A DNA stretch of 64,000 nt from Callorhinus ursinus (GCF_003265705.1 NW_020312967.1:1040879-1104878); one strand, 5' to 3'; positions 22,313 through 35,384 are shown, numbered from the stretch's first letter. Translations and numbers: made by a program. Notes: a model not told the origin generated them from the sequence alone.

Positions 22313-24355
22313 TATCCCAAGGGTACAGGTGACAAATTTCATAGATTCTTATTCCTCATTTAATCCAAGTGTTAAGTGTGTTTCCATACTTTAACCAATA
22401 TACATATCTTGAACTCTACTCATTTCACAATTGAGAACCCATTTCTACCATCCATTATGCTGGTTAACAAGCAACTAACTTCACCGATGAAAATCTGTTC
22501 TGACATTAATTATGCTAATTAGCCACTCATCTGTATTTCATTAAATATAAGATAGGTGAAGCTCATGTTATAGAGGCTTCTCAAGTGGGGCTTTTCTGCT
22601 GTGATACTGGCTGACCACCCATGCAGTGTGGATTTCTTTTTTTATTGGAGCAAATAACTGTCCAACAGTCCTAAAGTGAGGTGAAAACCACTAATGCATA
22701 CCTTCATATCCCATTTAATGCTGAAGAATTTTAAAAGTAAGTTACCAACATCATGACACCAGGTATCTCATCTTTTCTCTTTCTTTGTCTTTCTCTGACC
22801 TATGGTTTCTATTCCTTTTTTTCTACTGAAGGTAGAAAGCAGAGTAGTTTTTTGGCAGGTTGATTCCTCCTTGAATCCACATCAGCAGCTTATACTTCTC
22901 CACACTGTCACACAACTTTTGCAGAAGCCATGACACCTTGTTACTTCCTTTTACCAAATATAACCCTCTGGGTTCAGTCTCCTGAGGTTTTTATAGTTTC
23001 ATAATTCCACGATTACTATATGTGGCCTATAATGCCCTGGCACTGGTTCACACTGCCTTATCCTCTAGGATAATAAAGGCAATCATATGGAGGGAAAATT
23101 GGAGTATAACTTTCTAGGCTAAGAAATATAGTACAGTTGTCTACCACACATAGACTACATATGGGCCACACATATGCCAAATTCTATCAATTTTCTAAGT
23201 CTTCTTTGCTTTTTCCCCACATACTGGAGGCATACTCCTTTAGACCATTTGTAGAAACAGAATTACCCAAAAATCAACCAGTGGATTATACTTGTGGAAG
23301 GAGATAAAATTTCAAAAAGCCCAGGTGTAATATGATCTAAACACACATACTGTTCCTATTCTGTAGTTTCACATGGAAATGTGAATTTGGAACAGTTAGT
23401 AATGTGTGAAAATGGATTAGGTATCTTTGCTTTTGCCAACATGAAATGTGTAGGTCTTTTAATTTGTGTTGGCGAGTAGAGGTTTAAGGATATAAATATT
23501 GGTGATATATGCCTACCTTTTACCCTCCACACTTTGGCAAGACTCATAGATCTTGGCTAGAGAATTAGTCCTTTCTTGGCTTTTTTTTCTCTTTTCCTCA
23601 CCTTATATTTTATATAGAAACTATTTCCTCTTGAGTTCCTTCTTACACCTTAATTCAGTGGCCCATTCTAGTTTATTCATTCCAGATGTTTCTTATGCGA
23701 AGCATAAAATACATAATGTATGACATACTTGTGGGTAGCCATGCTTTTTCATTCACCCTTATATTGGGTTTCTTGGCATCCTAAATTTTTATAGGTGAAG
23801 AGATTTCATGTAACACAATAACAATGTTTCACATTATCTGGTATTATATGCACTTAAAAGAACTTCAATTATTTTACAAATAGCACGCTCATTCATTTTG
23901 TGTGGCTAGAGAGGGTAAGATTTCAGATATCTACTTTTTAAGTGGGATTTAGAAAGTTTAGAAAGAGAAGTTTGTTTGTTTGTTTGTTTGTTTTTGCCCA
24001 GAAAATCTGACTGATTCTTTTAAACTACTGGGCTATGCATATATTGAAAGAAATGTGAAGAATTAATCAGAAGAGAAATCTGTTATACTAGAGGTTGGAA
24101 ATATATTTGATGAAACTATATATATATATATATATAGTTATATAGTTATATATGTTTAGAAAGGTTGTAAAGGTAAAATCACAGGGTTAAATATACTTAG
24201 AAATATTCTGAATATTGTATTTGCATGATAAATGTTTAAATTGCTATATTTAAAAGAATTTGTCTCAATCAGAAAATTTATATAAAGAAATAGATGACAT
24301 AAATAAGAGAATGCTGCAATGTTTATATTTTGTGATCACAATAGTGAGGTGATGC
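22313..24355. other. Unassigned, apparently unique sequence
   Basis: About 2 kb without a confident family match. It includes a short (GTTT)n at about 23967-23995 and a TA-rich array at 24114-24152. No exon is supported. Confidence 0.4.
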
Positions 24356-25998
24356 CAGAATATTATTGGAATTTGGCTATACTGGGGATTTACACATAAA
24401 AATAATGAAGTCTGAAAGATTTATGATGAAAACTTTCCACAAACTGGGTATAGAGAGAACATATTTCAACATAGTAAAGGCCACACATGACAAGTCCATA
24501 GCTAACAGCATATTTAGTGGTGAAAGCTGGAAAACTTTTCCTATGATCAGGAACAAGACAAGGATGCCCACTTTCTCCACTTTTTTTCAACGTAGTTTTT
24601 GGAAGTCCCAGCCAGAGAAATTAGGCAAGAAAAAGAAATAAAAGGCATCCATATTGGAAAGGAAGAACAAAAATTCCATTTATAATTGCATCAAAAAGAA
24701 TAAAATAACTATAAATAAATTTAACCAAAGAAGTGAAAGAGCTATATCCTGAAAACTAAACACATTAATGAAAGAAACTGAAGAAGACACAAATAAATGG
24801 AAAGGTATTCCACTCATGGATTGGAAGAATTGGTATTATTAAAATGTCCATACTACACAAAGTAATCTGCATATTCAAGTGTAATGCCTATCAATTTCAA
24901 TGGTATTCTTCACAGAAATAAAACACATAATCCTAAAACTTATATGGTACCATAAAAGATCCTGAATTGCCAAAGTAATCTTTAGAAAAAAAAAAGCATT
25001 ACAGTCTCTGATTTCAAACTATATTATAGAGCTATAGTAGTTAAAACAATATATAGTATTGCCATAAAAACAGGTTGATCAATGAAACAAAATAGAAAGC
25101 CCAAAAATAAACTCATGCATATATGTGGCCAATAACAGTGACAAAGGAGCCAAGAATATACAATGGGGAAAGGACAGTCTCTTTCATAAATGGTATTGGG
25201 AAAAATGGACAGCAACATGCAAAAAAATGCAGTTATCTTACATAATACACAAACGTTAACTCAAAATGGATTAAAGACTTGAATGAAGACCTGAAACCAT
25301 AAAAATCCTAGAAAAAAACATAGGTGATAAGCTTCTTGACATAGGTCTTGGCAATGATTATTTTAAATCTGACACCAAAATCAAAAGAAACGAAAGCAAA
25401 AATAAGCAAGTGGCCTACATTAAACTAAAAAGCTTCTGCATAGTAAAGTAAACCATCAGCAAAATGAAAGGGTAACCTGCTGAATCAAGAGAAAGCAGTT
25501 GCAAATCATATACCTGATAAAAGGCTACTATGCAAAATATACAAAGAACTCATGCAACTCCATAGCAAAAAACCCAAATAATCCAATTAAAAAGTGGGCA
25601 GAAGATCTGAATAGACATTTTCCCAAAGAAGATATACAGTTGAACAGGTATAGGAAAAGATGTTTGATATCATTAATTATCAGGGAAATGTAAACCAAAG
25701 CCACAATAAGCTGTCACCTCATACCTGTTAAAATGACTATCGTAAATAAAACAAGACATAACAAGTGTTAGTGAGAATGTGGAGAAAAGGGAATCTTTTT
25801 GCACTGTTGGTGGGAATGTAAATTGGTACAGACAATACAGAAAACAGTACGGAGGTTCCTCAAAAAATTAAAAATGTAACTGCCATGTAATCCAGCTATT
25901 CCACTTTTGGGTATTTTTCCAAAGAAAACAAAAACACTAATTTGAAAATAAATATGCACCCCTATATTCACTGCAGCTTTACTTATAATAGCCAAGAT

Positions 25999-26046
<48 letters not shown>

Positions 26047-26056
26047 NNNNNNNNNN

Positions 26057-26113
<57 letters not shown>

Positions 26114-26340
26114 GATGGATAGATAGAGATAAAATATTATTCAGTCATAAATGAGAATAAAATCTTGCCATTTTGACAACATGGATCAACTTCAAGGACA
26201 TTATGCTAAGTGAAATAAGACAGAGAAAGACAAATATCATATGATCTCTCTGATCTCTGGAATCTAAAAAACAGCTCACAGATAATGAAGAACAGATTGG
26301 TGGTTGCAAGAGGCAGAGGGTAAGAGAAATGGGTGAACTG
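24356..26340 (+). mobile_element. L1M, ORF2 (from RT palm) to 3' UTR
   Basis: Recognisable ORF2 blocks in order: the region before the RT catalytic loop ('aggaacaagacaaggatgcc' at about 24549), 'ggaaaggaagaa' at 24656-24667, 'ataattgcatcaaaaagaat', 'ttcccaaagaagatatacag' and 'gggaatgtaaattggtacag'. The 3' UTR follows ('ggtggttgcaagaggcagag'). Frames are broken throughout. The catalytic-loop segment is deleted at about 24667 and a GATA array replaces sequence near 26000. The 3' end is cut short near 26340. Confidence 0.85.
25996..26130. repeat. (GATA)n microsatellite with assembly gap
   Basis: Pure GATA units, 10 Ns at 26047-26056, then more GATA units with a few variants. It lies inside L1M at the position of 'caatagccaagat'. 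The Ns show that the true array length is unknown. Confidence 0.98.
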
Positions 26341-27396
26341 GTTTTTTGTTTGTTTAAATAATTTAAATAAAATTTCTTTAGTCTTCAAGAAATTCTAGAA
26401 TAAAAAAAATATTTTAACTTGTTTAACAAATGTTTCCCAAACATATTTAATCACAGAACCACAATATGATACCTGGGACTTCTAATTTAAGCTCCAGTAT
26501 GTAATCAGGTTGGAGGTCACCATTCCTATCCTTACAATAAATAAAAATGAAGCAATTTGAAAATCAATTCCTTTTCATGGACCCATCAGAGAACTAAGGT
26601 TGCAAGGCAAACTGCCACTCTGAAATCTGGAAAGATTGGTGAATACTGTTGCAACTAAGATCTGCTTATCTGGAGCAGAAGCCACCAGAGCCATAACTGG
26701 TAGGAACACTTAAATGGTAATTCTGATGAATCGCTGGAGGTTAAGAGTGAAATTACATTAGAATGAGAAACTCCAGGTGATTGCTGTCTAAATGGGGCCC
26801 CCACACTCTGAACGGTGTTACCTCTGGGAACTCCACCAGGTTCTTATAAAAAAGAGCTGAGAAAGATCCCTTCACGAGTCTGGCAGGGGCAGAAAAAGAG
26901 TAATTATCATAAAATATACACAGTGCATTTTCTGTAACAAAAACCTACTACCCTCCAGCAAAACAAATCTTTACTAGAGCTTTATCCCACTTAGGAAAAG
27001 GCATTTCTTCTGCTCCAGCCCCTTTACCTTCCTGTCTTACCTAAGGAGTGTGGGGAGAAGAGAAAACTAAGAAATATTTTGAAGGTCCCAGGCAGGAACA
27101 CAAGCCAACTAAAAAAAACCTGAGATTTAATTACAGTATTACAGAATTCTTCTCTTGCCCCACAGGTTACCAGGATGCCAACAGGTCTCCAGTATAACAC
27201 AGTGGATTACAGTTGAAAGAGCTCCATGATGCCAACCTTTCTTAGGGAGAGAACTTAGGGAAGCCCAAAGTCAAAAGAGGAGACAAAACAAGGAGAGTAG
27301 AGAAATTTGAAGCTTCTGACAGCTATAGCAAACATTAGACACAGTTCAACTCCTAGCCATATGAACATAAAATCTTATATTAAAAAGCCTATCTAT

Positions 27397-27580
27397 GGGC
27401 GCCTGGGTGGCTCAGTCGTTAAGCGTCTGCCTTCGGCTCAGGTCATGATCCCAGGGTCCTGGGATCGAGTCCCACATCGGGCTCCCTGCTCAGCGGGAAA
27501 CTTGCTTCTCCCTCTCCCACTCCCCCTGCTTGTGTTCCTGCTCTCACTGTCAAATAAATAAATAAAATCTTAAAAAAAAA
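27397..27580 (+). mobile_element. Can-SINE, full length, near-consensus
   Basis: Starts 'gggcgcctgggtggctcagt' and ends in (AAAT)n and A. A perfect TSD 'aaaagcctatcta' lies at 27383-27395 and 27581-27593. The low divergence and clean TSD suggest a recent insertion into the HAL1-like element. Confidence 0.96.
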
Positions 27581-27632
27581 AAAAGCCTATCTACCTTAGT
27601 TCCTATCACCTGATACATCATGTCCAACTTTA

Positions 27633-27665
27633 CACACACCCACACACACACACCCACACACATTA
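27633..27665. repeat. (CA)n with CCA interruptions
   Basis: A short interrupted CA array within the HAL1-like 5' region. Confidence 0.93.
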
Positions 27666-28518
27666 CAAAGCGAGCAAAAAGGCAAGAAGTACAGTCTGCA
27701 GACGAAGCATTAAAATGACTCAGATATTTCATAGATGTTGAAATTATCAGAGAATTTGAAATAACTATGATTAATATATTAAGGAATCCAGTGGAGAACT
27801 ACAAAATATGCAAGAAGAGATGGATAATGAAAGCAGAGAGATGGAAACTCTAGGAAAGAATTGAAAGGAAATACTAGAAATTTTAAAAGCACAGTAGCAG
27901 AAGTATAGAATGATTTTTATGGGCTCATCAGTAATTGGAAACAATGGAGGAAAAATTTATTAAGCCCAAAGATAGGTTAATAAGAACTTCCCAAACTAAA
28001 ATGCACAGAGAAAAAGGAAAAAATAAAACAGAACAGAACATTCATAAACTATGGGACAATTTCAAAATATGTGAGATATTAGTAATTGGGAGTAGCAGCA
28101 GGAGAAAAGAGAAAAGAGCAAAAGAAATACTTGAATAATGGCTAAGAAGATTCCAAAATTAATGACACCAAATCACAAATCTAAGAAATTTAGAGAACAC
28201 TAAACAGGATAAATAACAAAAATAAACAAACAAAAAACAAACCAAAACAAAAAACTACATCTAGGCATATCATATTCAAATTGAATAAAACCAAAGACAG
28301 ATAATCCTGAAAGAAATCAGAGGGGGAGGAAAAAAAAAAAAAACTAAAATAAAAAACTTACCCGAGAAGAAAAAGGATAAGAATTACAGTAGACTTCTCT
28401 CCAGAAACCATGCAATCAAGAAGAAAGTAGAATGAAATATTTAAGGTGTTGAAAGAGAGACAAACACCAACCGAGAATTCAATATTCAGTGAAATTATCC
28501 TTTAAAAAATGAAGGAGA

Positions 28519-28697
28519 GGAGTCGATTAAATATCTAACCCTGATTTCGGCTCAGGTCATGATCTCAGGGTGGTGGGATTGAGTCCCAAATTGGTCTCCA
28601 CGCTCAGCAGGGAATTTGCTTGAGATTCTCTCTCCTCCTTTTGTCCCTCCCCTCAGCATACTCTCTCTCTCTCTCAAATAATAAATAAATCTTCTTA
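28519..28697 (+). mobile_element. Old, diverged Can-SINE
   Basis: The head is degraded ('gtcgattaaatatctaaccc' where others read 'gtcggttaagcgtctgcc'), but 'ttcggctcaggtcatgatct' and the CT-rich region are clear. Flanks 'aatgaaggagag' and 'aatggagaat' suggest a worn TSD. It is older than the SINE at 27397. Confidence 0.88.
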
Positions 28698-29825
28698 AAA
28701 ATGGAGAATTAAAAACTTTCTCAGACAAAAATTGAGTGAATTCATTGCCAGCAGACCTGCCCTGCAAGAAATGTTCAAAGGAGGCCTTCAGGGAGAAAAA
28801 AAATGATATGGATGAGAAACTCAGATATACATTAAGAAAAAAAAAATCCACAATAATGAGGAGGTAGGTCAAAGGGAAACCATAGCTAACTAAAATAGTT
28901 ACCAAAAGCCAAAGCTAGAACAATTTGAACACGACAAGATCATACTGAGTTATAACCCAAAGTATAAAATAAATGTTCACAAGTATAAATATTTATATTT
29001 AAATATATTTTTATATATAATGAATTAGAAAATATAGATCAAACTCCCATGCAAGAATGTACAAAAAATTGACATAGATATTCTGCCCAAAAAGAGGTGG
29101 AGCCTAATTCCAAACTCCTGAACTGTGGGCTGTGTATCATGACTTCCTTCCAAAGAGTACAGTAATAAAAGAAGGTAAAAAAGAGTAACTTTACAGTGAA
29201 GAACCCTAACAAGCACTATTCTAGCCTGTTCATCAATATTAACATTAATAAAAATAAATCAATTTTGATAGTATGCAGCTTTGATATGATATAATGAGAA
29301 GGGTACTTTACCTCTGTGGTTTTCCTCCCCAAAACCCATAATCCCAATCTAATCATGAGAAAAACATCAAACAAGCCTCAAGTGAGGGACATCCTACAAA
29401 ATACTTGGCCAGTAATCTTCAAAACCATAAAGGTCAGGGAGAACAAAGACAGTCTGGGAAACTGTCATAGCACCAAGGAGTTTAAGGAACATGACAATTA
29501 AAGATAATGTGGTTTCCTGGATAGGATCCTGGAATAGAAAAAGAGCATTAGATAAAAACTAAGGATGTCTGAGTAAAGTATTGATTTTAGTAAATAATAG
29601 TGTATCAGTATTGGTTAATTAACTGTGACAAGTATATTATACCACATATAGGTTATTGCTATACTAATGTAAGATGTTATTAATAGTAGGGAAAACTGGG
29701 GCAGGCTATATGGGAAATTTTTGTACTATCGCTACTTTTCTGTAAATCTAAAACTATTTAAAAATTTTTAAAAATTATTTTTTAATTTAAAAAATATTAA
29801 AAACAAAACAAGCACGGTATCATTC

Positions 29826-30054
29826 CTGACAAATCTTAGATTATAGTTATAGATTGAAAGAACTATCCTTTACAGTACAGATTTCTGCTGCTCAAAGAAC
29901 AAAACAAAACAAAAGCCTGCTAAATTTGTCTTTGTTTCTCTATAGCGTTCCAAGATATCCCTAGATAAAGTACCACTAGAGTGATAAAGGTAGAAGTCAC
30001 TTAGGCTGGAATTTCTATGAGTAAATGTAGCAATAGTGAGTCTCAAATGGCAAG
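29826..30054. other. Short unassigned spacer
   Basis: No recognised element between the HAL1-like 3' end and the next SINE. Confidence 0.4.
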
Positions 30055-30069
30055 GAGGCTGAAGTTTTT

Positions 30070-30274
30070 GGGCGCATGAGTGGCTCAGTTGGTTAAGCGA
30101 CTGCCTTCGGCTCAGGTCATGATCCTGGGGTCTCGGGATCGAGTCCCACATCGGGCTCCCAGCTCAGCAGGGAGTCTACTTCTCCCTCAGACCCTCTCCC
30201 CTGTCATGCTTTCTCTCTATCTCATTCTCTCTCTCAAATAAATAAATGAAATCTTAAAAAAAATTTAAAAAAGA
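30070..30274 (+). mobile_element. Can-SINE, full length
   Basis: Starts 'gggcgcatgagtggctcagt'. TSDs 'gaggctgaagttttt' (30055-30069) and 'gaggttgaagttttt' (30275-30289) differ at one base. Confidence 0.95.
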
Positions 30275-30289
30275 GAGGTTGAAGTTTTT

Positions 30290-30880
30290 AAACTAAGAAG
30301 AAATTTAAAAATCAAGTCCCCTGAGAATGGATCAATGGCATTATTTCCATTAGTCACAGAAAACAAACAAACCTGACAACTCTTCGTTTTCACTTAGGAA
30401 ATTACTAGTAATTCCTTTCTAAGATAGTACTTCTTGACTTTTCCAGCTATATATACCTTAGAGAATCCAATGAAAGCTTTGAATGATTTTCTTTAAAAAA
30501 AAATACACATAATTTTCCATACCGTTTCAGAAATTTATTAACACTCCTTGAAGCCCCTTCATTAATCCTGTCCTAAGGCAATTTACTATGCTATAAATCT
30601 ATGTAAGATCAAATAATGGGGTTTAGTGGACTTTTCAGTCTGCAGGATAATGTCATTTCTGTTCCCAGAAATGTTCCCATTGTGCTGAACTGCACTTCCT
30701 AAAATCTAAGAATCCCATTTTCAATTTACTTGGCATATATAAAATAACCAAATGCCTTTGTTTTGAGATTGACTATTTGAATTATATCATTACCTTCGCT
30801 CTTGTCTATTTGAAAGTAGACATGAAGACCAATGCTATTTTAGTTAGTGAAAACACTACACTGTGGGAGACAAGTAAATA
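30290..30880. other. Unassigned, apparently unique sequence
   Basis: AT-rich complex sequence. No repeat, RNA gene or exon recognised. Confidence 0.4.
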
Positions 30881-30892
30881 AATATCAAACAG

Positions 30893-31011
30893 AGGCACCT
30901 GGGTGGCTCAGTCAGTTGAGCGTCCAACTCTTGATCTCGGCTCAGGTCTTGATCTTATGATTGTGAGTTTGAACCCCGCTCTAAGCTGGGTGTGGAGCCT
31001 ATTAAAAAAAA
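30893..31011 (+). mobile_element. Short-type Can-SINE (no CT-rich region)
   Basis: The tRNA-like head 'ggcacctgggtggctcagtc' is followed by 'gcgtccaactcttgatctcg' and then, directly after 'gtgtggagcctatt', an A tail. The CT-rich part and (AAAT)n typical of other copies are missing. Imperfect TSDs are 'atatcaaacag' (30882-30892) and 'aaatcaaatag' (31012-31022). It belongs to a different subfamily from most copies here; 46209-46329 is the other example. Confidence 0.9.
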
Positions 31012-31022
31012 AAATCAAATAG

Positions 31023-33440
31023 TAACTACACTTTCACTGTACTTTTGAATGATTCTACACAGTATGAACAAATGGAAAAATGGGATGAATTGTGCCAGAT
31101 TTTTCCTAGAATAAAATTGTTTATTCTTTTTTGAGAGCAAATTAAGGGCCTCAAAAATTGTAATAACTGGATTGTTTGCCTACTTGTTAGTAAATATTTC
31201 AGTAGTTTATTAAGAATTAGACAAATTTCACCCTTCTCTTTGTAATTTTTTCTGATACCATAATGAATCTTTTTGTTTCTAGTTTCTCTGGAAATATGCT
31301 AAGAGTTTCACTGAAATATACACATTAGTCATTTAATAATATCAAGTGCTCTGTTGAATTTCGTTAAAATCCAATATCCTCTCTACCAGGAAGAACAAAT
31401 TTAAAGAGAAGTGTTAAAATACAATTGAGGGTAAAATAGCAAGAGATATTAGGACTTATGAGTGAATAATATAACAATTTTAAAAACTGGTAAAACATAT
31501 AAACCAGAAATATTCTTTGAAAGAGCTTCTGAAACAATTTCACCCAAAGCAGCTGTGTATGTGGGTTTCCTGAGGAATTGTCTGTGAATTTTGTATTGTT
31601 TCAGAGTAATAGATTTAAGCTAGAATACTATTTTTCCATTGACATTATGAAATAACCTAGAGGCTACCAAGTGATGAGTCTCATCATTTAGTACAATGAG
31701 GAAATGAATAAGGAAATGATGTACTGAGCTAGATTCATCCTTCAATCTGAAATTCTCTACCATTCTAGGATACTGGCTTATGAATTAAATGTCCTTTCCT
31801 GTCTACAGAGACATTAATAACTTTTTCTGTTAAATATGATTTTGAGTAGTGATCGCAACAGTCATGTGCAAGCACTCATATTTCCAATCCCATTCGGTCT
31901 CAGTGTTTCTGGCTTATAAACTATAATAATGTAGGCAGTAGAAGCAATTTTGTAGATATTATTTTGTAGATAACAATAAAAAATTGGCTAATGCACTCAT
32001 GGATGGTCAAAAGTTGACCTATTTGCCTTGGCTGTGTCACCTAAGTTCTATCATGTACAAAATGCAGATACTATTAATCCTAGAATTCATCAAATGCCCT
32101 CTAGGGGATGACAACAGCATTAGGAAGCAACTTAAAATATTGAGAATGAAAGCCATGAATATAGATTTATTTTTCCCAAAATAAAGCTTATTTCTGGACA
32201 ATAAATATATTTGGCCATATTAGCAACTCTAAATCTTTTGGTGGTTTTTACAGGTTTGGCTTAAGAATCACTCAAAAGAGATAAACAGTCTTGTCAAATA
32301 CAGAAAGGTCACACACGTAGGCATACTCTTCTACATTCTACTGTGAGCCAATTTTCCTGGAAAGTTTAATTTTTCATCCAAAACAGTAATTACTTTGCAA
32401 TTTACTTTGCAGTTATTTTGTAAGTTGGTTTCTTGGAATTTTAAAAACTTTTTTGAAATTTTAGCATTTTGTTCTTGGTTGTTAGAAATATTTCGTAAGT
32501 TATTCGACCATGTTGTTGAATTTTTAAAATATACCTTTAGCTCTCAATTCATTGCTAACTCATATTCCAAATTTTGTTTGTAGGCTGGCTTTGAAACCCA
32601 GGATAAACTTCCCAACGAAAGGAGGACATTAATTATAATACATTAATACAGGTATTAAAAACCACTCCCATACAAACACAAAGGAACTCTGTAGGAAATG
32701 TTACATATGCAAAACAACAAAAACTCTAGAAATCTCAAAATTGACCTCCATATGTTCCAGAGAAGTAAGAGTGATGTCAAAGTTGGAACAACGAGGAAAA
32801 GCTGAAACAGAATTATTCACTGGATGAATGAAACAGATTTAGGCCTTCAGTACAAGGGACTTGGAGGAGAATCAATTTCCATTCATATGGGGGCAGAAAG
32901 CTGAACACCAGCCTCTAAGGAAGAGCAAAAGTTCCATCAAGGCCTACCGACCATATGGAAGACCAGACTGTCTTTGATGGTTCAGAAGTAAAAAATATTC
33001 TTCCTCGCTGAATATAAAGGAGAAACGTGTAGCCCAAGAGCTCCTTGTAGGCAGCATGGGATCATAGGAAGAGAAACTTGCCAAGAAAGAAGACAATACC
33101 AAAAAAAATCAGAAATCAGAAATAAAATGTGCGTCCTGATCACATATTTGAGCCACCAGATCAGTCAAGTGATAATGAATCCTTCTCTACCTCCTCTTCC
33201 TCCTAGTGATGTCACATTTAGAGGACTGAGTTAAAAATACTCCCCAGTTCAGAGCACATTATCATCATCTGTTGTGTATGATATTTTTCCCCTGTCATGC
33301 TGATCCCCATTCTCTCCCCCCCCCCACTGTCAGTTTCTACTCTAAAAATCTTTGCTATGTGTCTATTTATGCATGCATCTTTCTAAAATTACATTTTTTT
33401 CCCGTGTGTATGTGTTTTTAACTTACATTCATGGTATTTT
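31023..33440. other. Mostly unassigned; MIR-like core near 32015-32090
   Basis: About 2.4 kb without a clear transposon. 'ttggctgtgtcacctaagtt' followed by 'catgtacaaaatgcagatac' resembles a plus-strand MIR core. The remaining sequence is AT-rich, with no supported exon. Confidence 0.4.
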
Positions 33441-33444
33441 TCTA

Positions 33445-34850
33445 TGAATTATGTTCTATTTCTTTCCCTTATACTCAGTACAGTGCCCTCAAGGTCTATT
33501 TATGACACTGTCTATACATCTAGTTGGTTCAAACAGCCTCAGGGGATACAGACATTCCTGCTTTTTACCCCCATGTTGTGTTTGTGGAAATAGTGATTTG
33601 AGGCAAAATATTGTTACTGTAGTAAACAAACTTATTCATGACCTCTTTTGGAACTATGTAAATATTTCTCATGATATACCCAAGAGTAGACTCTTTAGGT
33701 TAGAGAACATATACATCTTACATTTAGCTAAATACTGCCAGCTTGCTTTTCTGAATGGCTTAACCAATTTACACTTCCACCAAATGTTAATAGACATTCT
33801 CCCACATCCTAGCCAAAGTTTTGTATTACTTACCCTAAAAATTGTTGTGAGTCTTATATGTATAAATTGTCCCATTATTTTGGTTTGCATTTATTTATCA
33901 GTTTCAGCTACCTCTTTTCAAATACCTGTTAGACTATTTGGCTCCTTTTCTTTGATTTGCCCAAATTCTGAATATAGTTTTCTACTTAGTTTCCCAATTC
34001 TTTCTTGCTTTATTTACAGGAGTTTTTTTGTACATACCATTTGGTTTTATTTTTCAACTATAAGATATTACAAATATTTTCTGCCTCTCTGCTATTAATT
34101 TGGTCTATCTGTCCTTTGAGGAATAAAAATTATTAATTTTGATTAAATCAAATCTACCAGTGTTTTGATTAATGACTGACAGTTTGTGGGGTCTTGTTTA
34201 GGAAGTTTTCCCACCCCAAGTTTATAAAGTTATTCAACATTTACATTTATCTCTTTTGTTTGATCCTTTGCAATAGGTCATTAATCCCCCTTGAGTGTGT
34301 GTACATTTGAATATAGCAAATAGGCTCCCAGCTTCATATTGAGGAAGCCAATCCTTCTGACACCCTTACTAGACTCCCTTCTCTACTGTTTTCTGTTGCC
34401 TCCTTTATCATATGATATAAGTACATGTAGGTTCTATAGCTGAGTTATATTGTGATTCATTAGTCTATTAGTTCCTTTACCAGTCCCATACTCTTATTAT
34501 ATTTTTGTTGTATGCCTTACTATCTGGTGGAATCAGTCACCCCTTTTAATTTTATCAGTGCATATTTTGCTACTATCAGCTACATTCTTTTACCTGAATT
34601 TTAGAATTTGTTTGTTGAATCCCCCAAATATCTTAACTGTAGTTTGACTGGTGTAGCACTGAATTCGTAGATCAATTTGGGAAATGTGTGTTTTGCAAGT
34701 TAAGTTTCCCATTCTTTAAACATGCTATATCTGCCCAATTATTCAAAAAAATATTTTATCTAATATGCTAGAGGTTAAATTTATCCCCATCAAATATTAA
34801 TATTCTTGATTAATTTGATTCCTTAATACTTTATTATATCCTCCTATCTT
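33445..34850 (-). mobile_element. Old L1M, ORF2 region
   Basis: The plus strand reads antisense L1: 'ttaaccaatttacacttcca', 'ttctcccacatcctagccaa' and 'cactgaattcgtagatcaat' correspond to conserved ORF2 blocks in reverse order. Divergence is high. The 215-codon plus-strand frame at 33451-34098 lies on the antisense strand of this element and is accidental. Confidence 0.7.
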
Positions 34851-35370
34851 GCCCCTACCTTCTCCAGATTTTCCCCATCCCAATTCCTGTATACACATTG
34901 TTATATTCAGCATCACTCTCTTGGTGGCTTTTCATGAATTTTGTATTGTTTTTTTCAATTCCTATACTTTCTTTGTTACTCTATGGCATCTCTGAAGTTG
35001 GGATGGCAAAGGTAACCTGTAGCTTGTGCTGGTTTTCCCTCATGGCCCTGTTGATTGTCTGTGATGGTTTGAGCTGGACCTTCTGTTGCTTGCAAGTGAA
35101 CCTCCTAATTGAAATAGCACATCAGTAGGTAGCAGACACAGCACATTGATAGGCTTAGTGTTGTCAGGGGGGTGTCATTCCATATTTGTCATATGATTTC
35201 TCTCACATCACCCAGTTCTCAATCCTCCATCACCCAAGGACATCACATGGCTTGCTAAGTCCCTCTTTCTATTTCTTCCACCTGCCCTACCCAACAAAGC
35301 TCTTCAGTGTCCAAAAGGACTGGCTCTTCCCCCTATAGTCAGATCATGATTCATGATTTCTTCTTTTTTT
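34851..35370. other. Unassigned sequence
   Basis: No recognised repeat. The plus-strand frame at 34898-35128 has no identifiable domain. Confidence 0.4.
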
Positions 35371-35384
35371 TAGTGATCTGATTT

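Larger units (their letters stand above)
26560..29825 (+). mobile_element. Nearly complete HAL1-like LINE (ORF1-only L1 relative)
   Basis: Segments follow what I remember of HAL1 from 5' UTR to 3' end: 'agaactaaggttgcaaggca' (26592), 'ctccaggtgattgctgtcta' (26771), 'gaggagacaaaacaaggaga' (27279), the ORF1 body ('aataactatgattaatatat', 'gggacaatttcaaaatatgt', 'taggcatatcatattcaaat', 'gacctgccctgcaagaaatg'), then a 3' end '..ctgtaaatctaaaactattt'. No reverse-transcriptase segment lies between ORF1 and the 3' end, as expected for HAL1. Two SINEs and a CA repeat interrupt it. Without them the length is close to 2.9 kb. ORF1 is riddled with stops and shifts. It could instead be a fusion of L1ME fragments. 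Confidence 0.62.

Noticed and set aside
25996..26130. Regularly repeated units that could be mistaken for a CRISPR array
   Set aside because: It is a uniform GATA microsatellite without spacers, in mammalian DNA.
33451..34098. 215-codon plus-strand open frame, the longest after the L1 ORF2
   Set aside because: It lies on the antisense strand of an old L1M, is rich in Phe/Leu/Ser/Ile from T-rich DNA, and has no domain or splice context.
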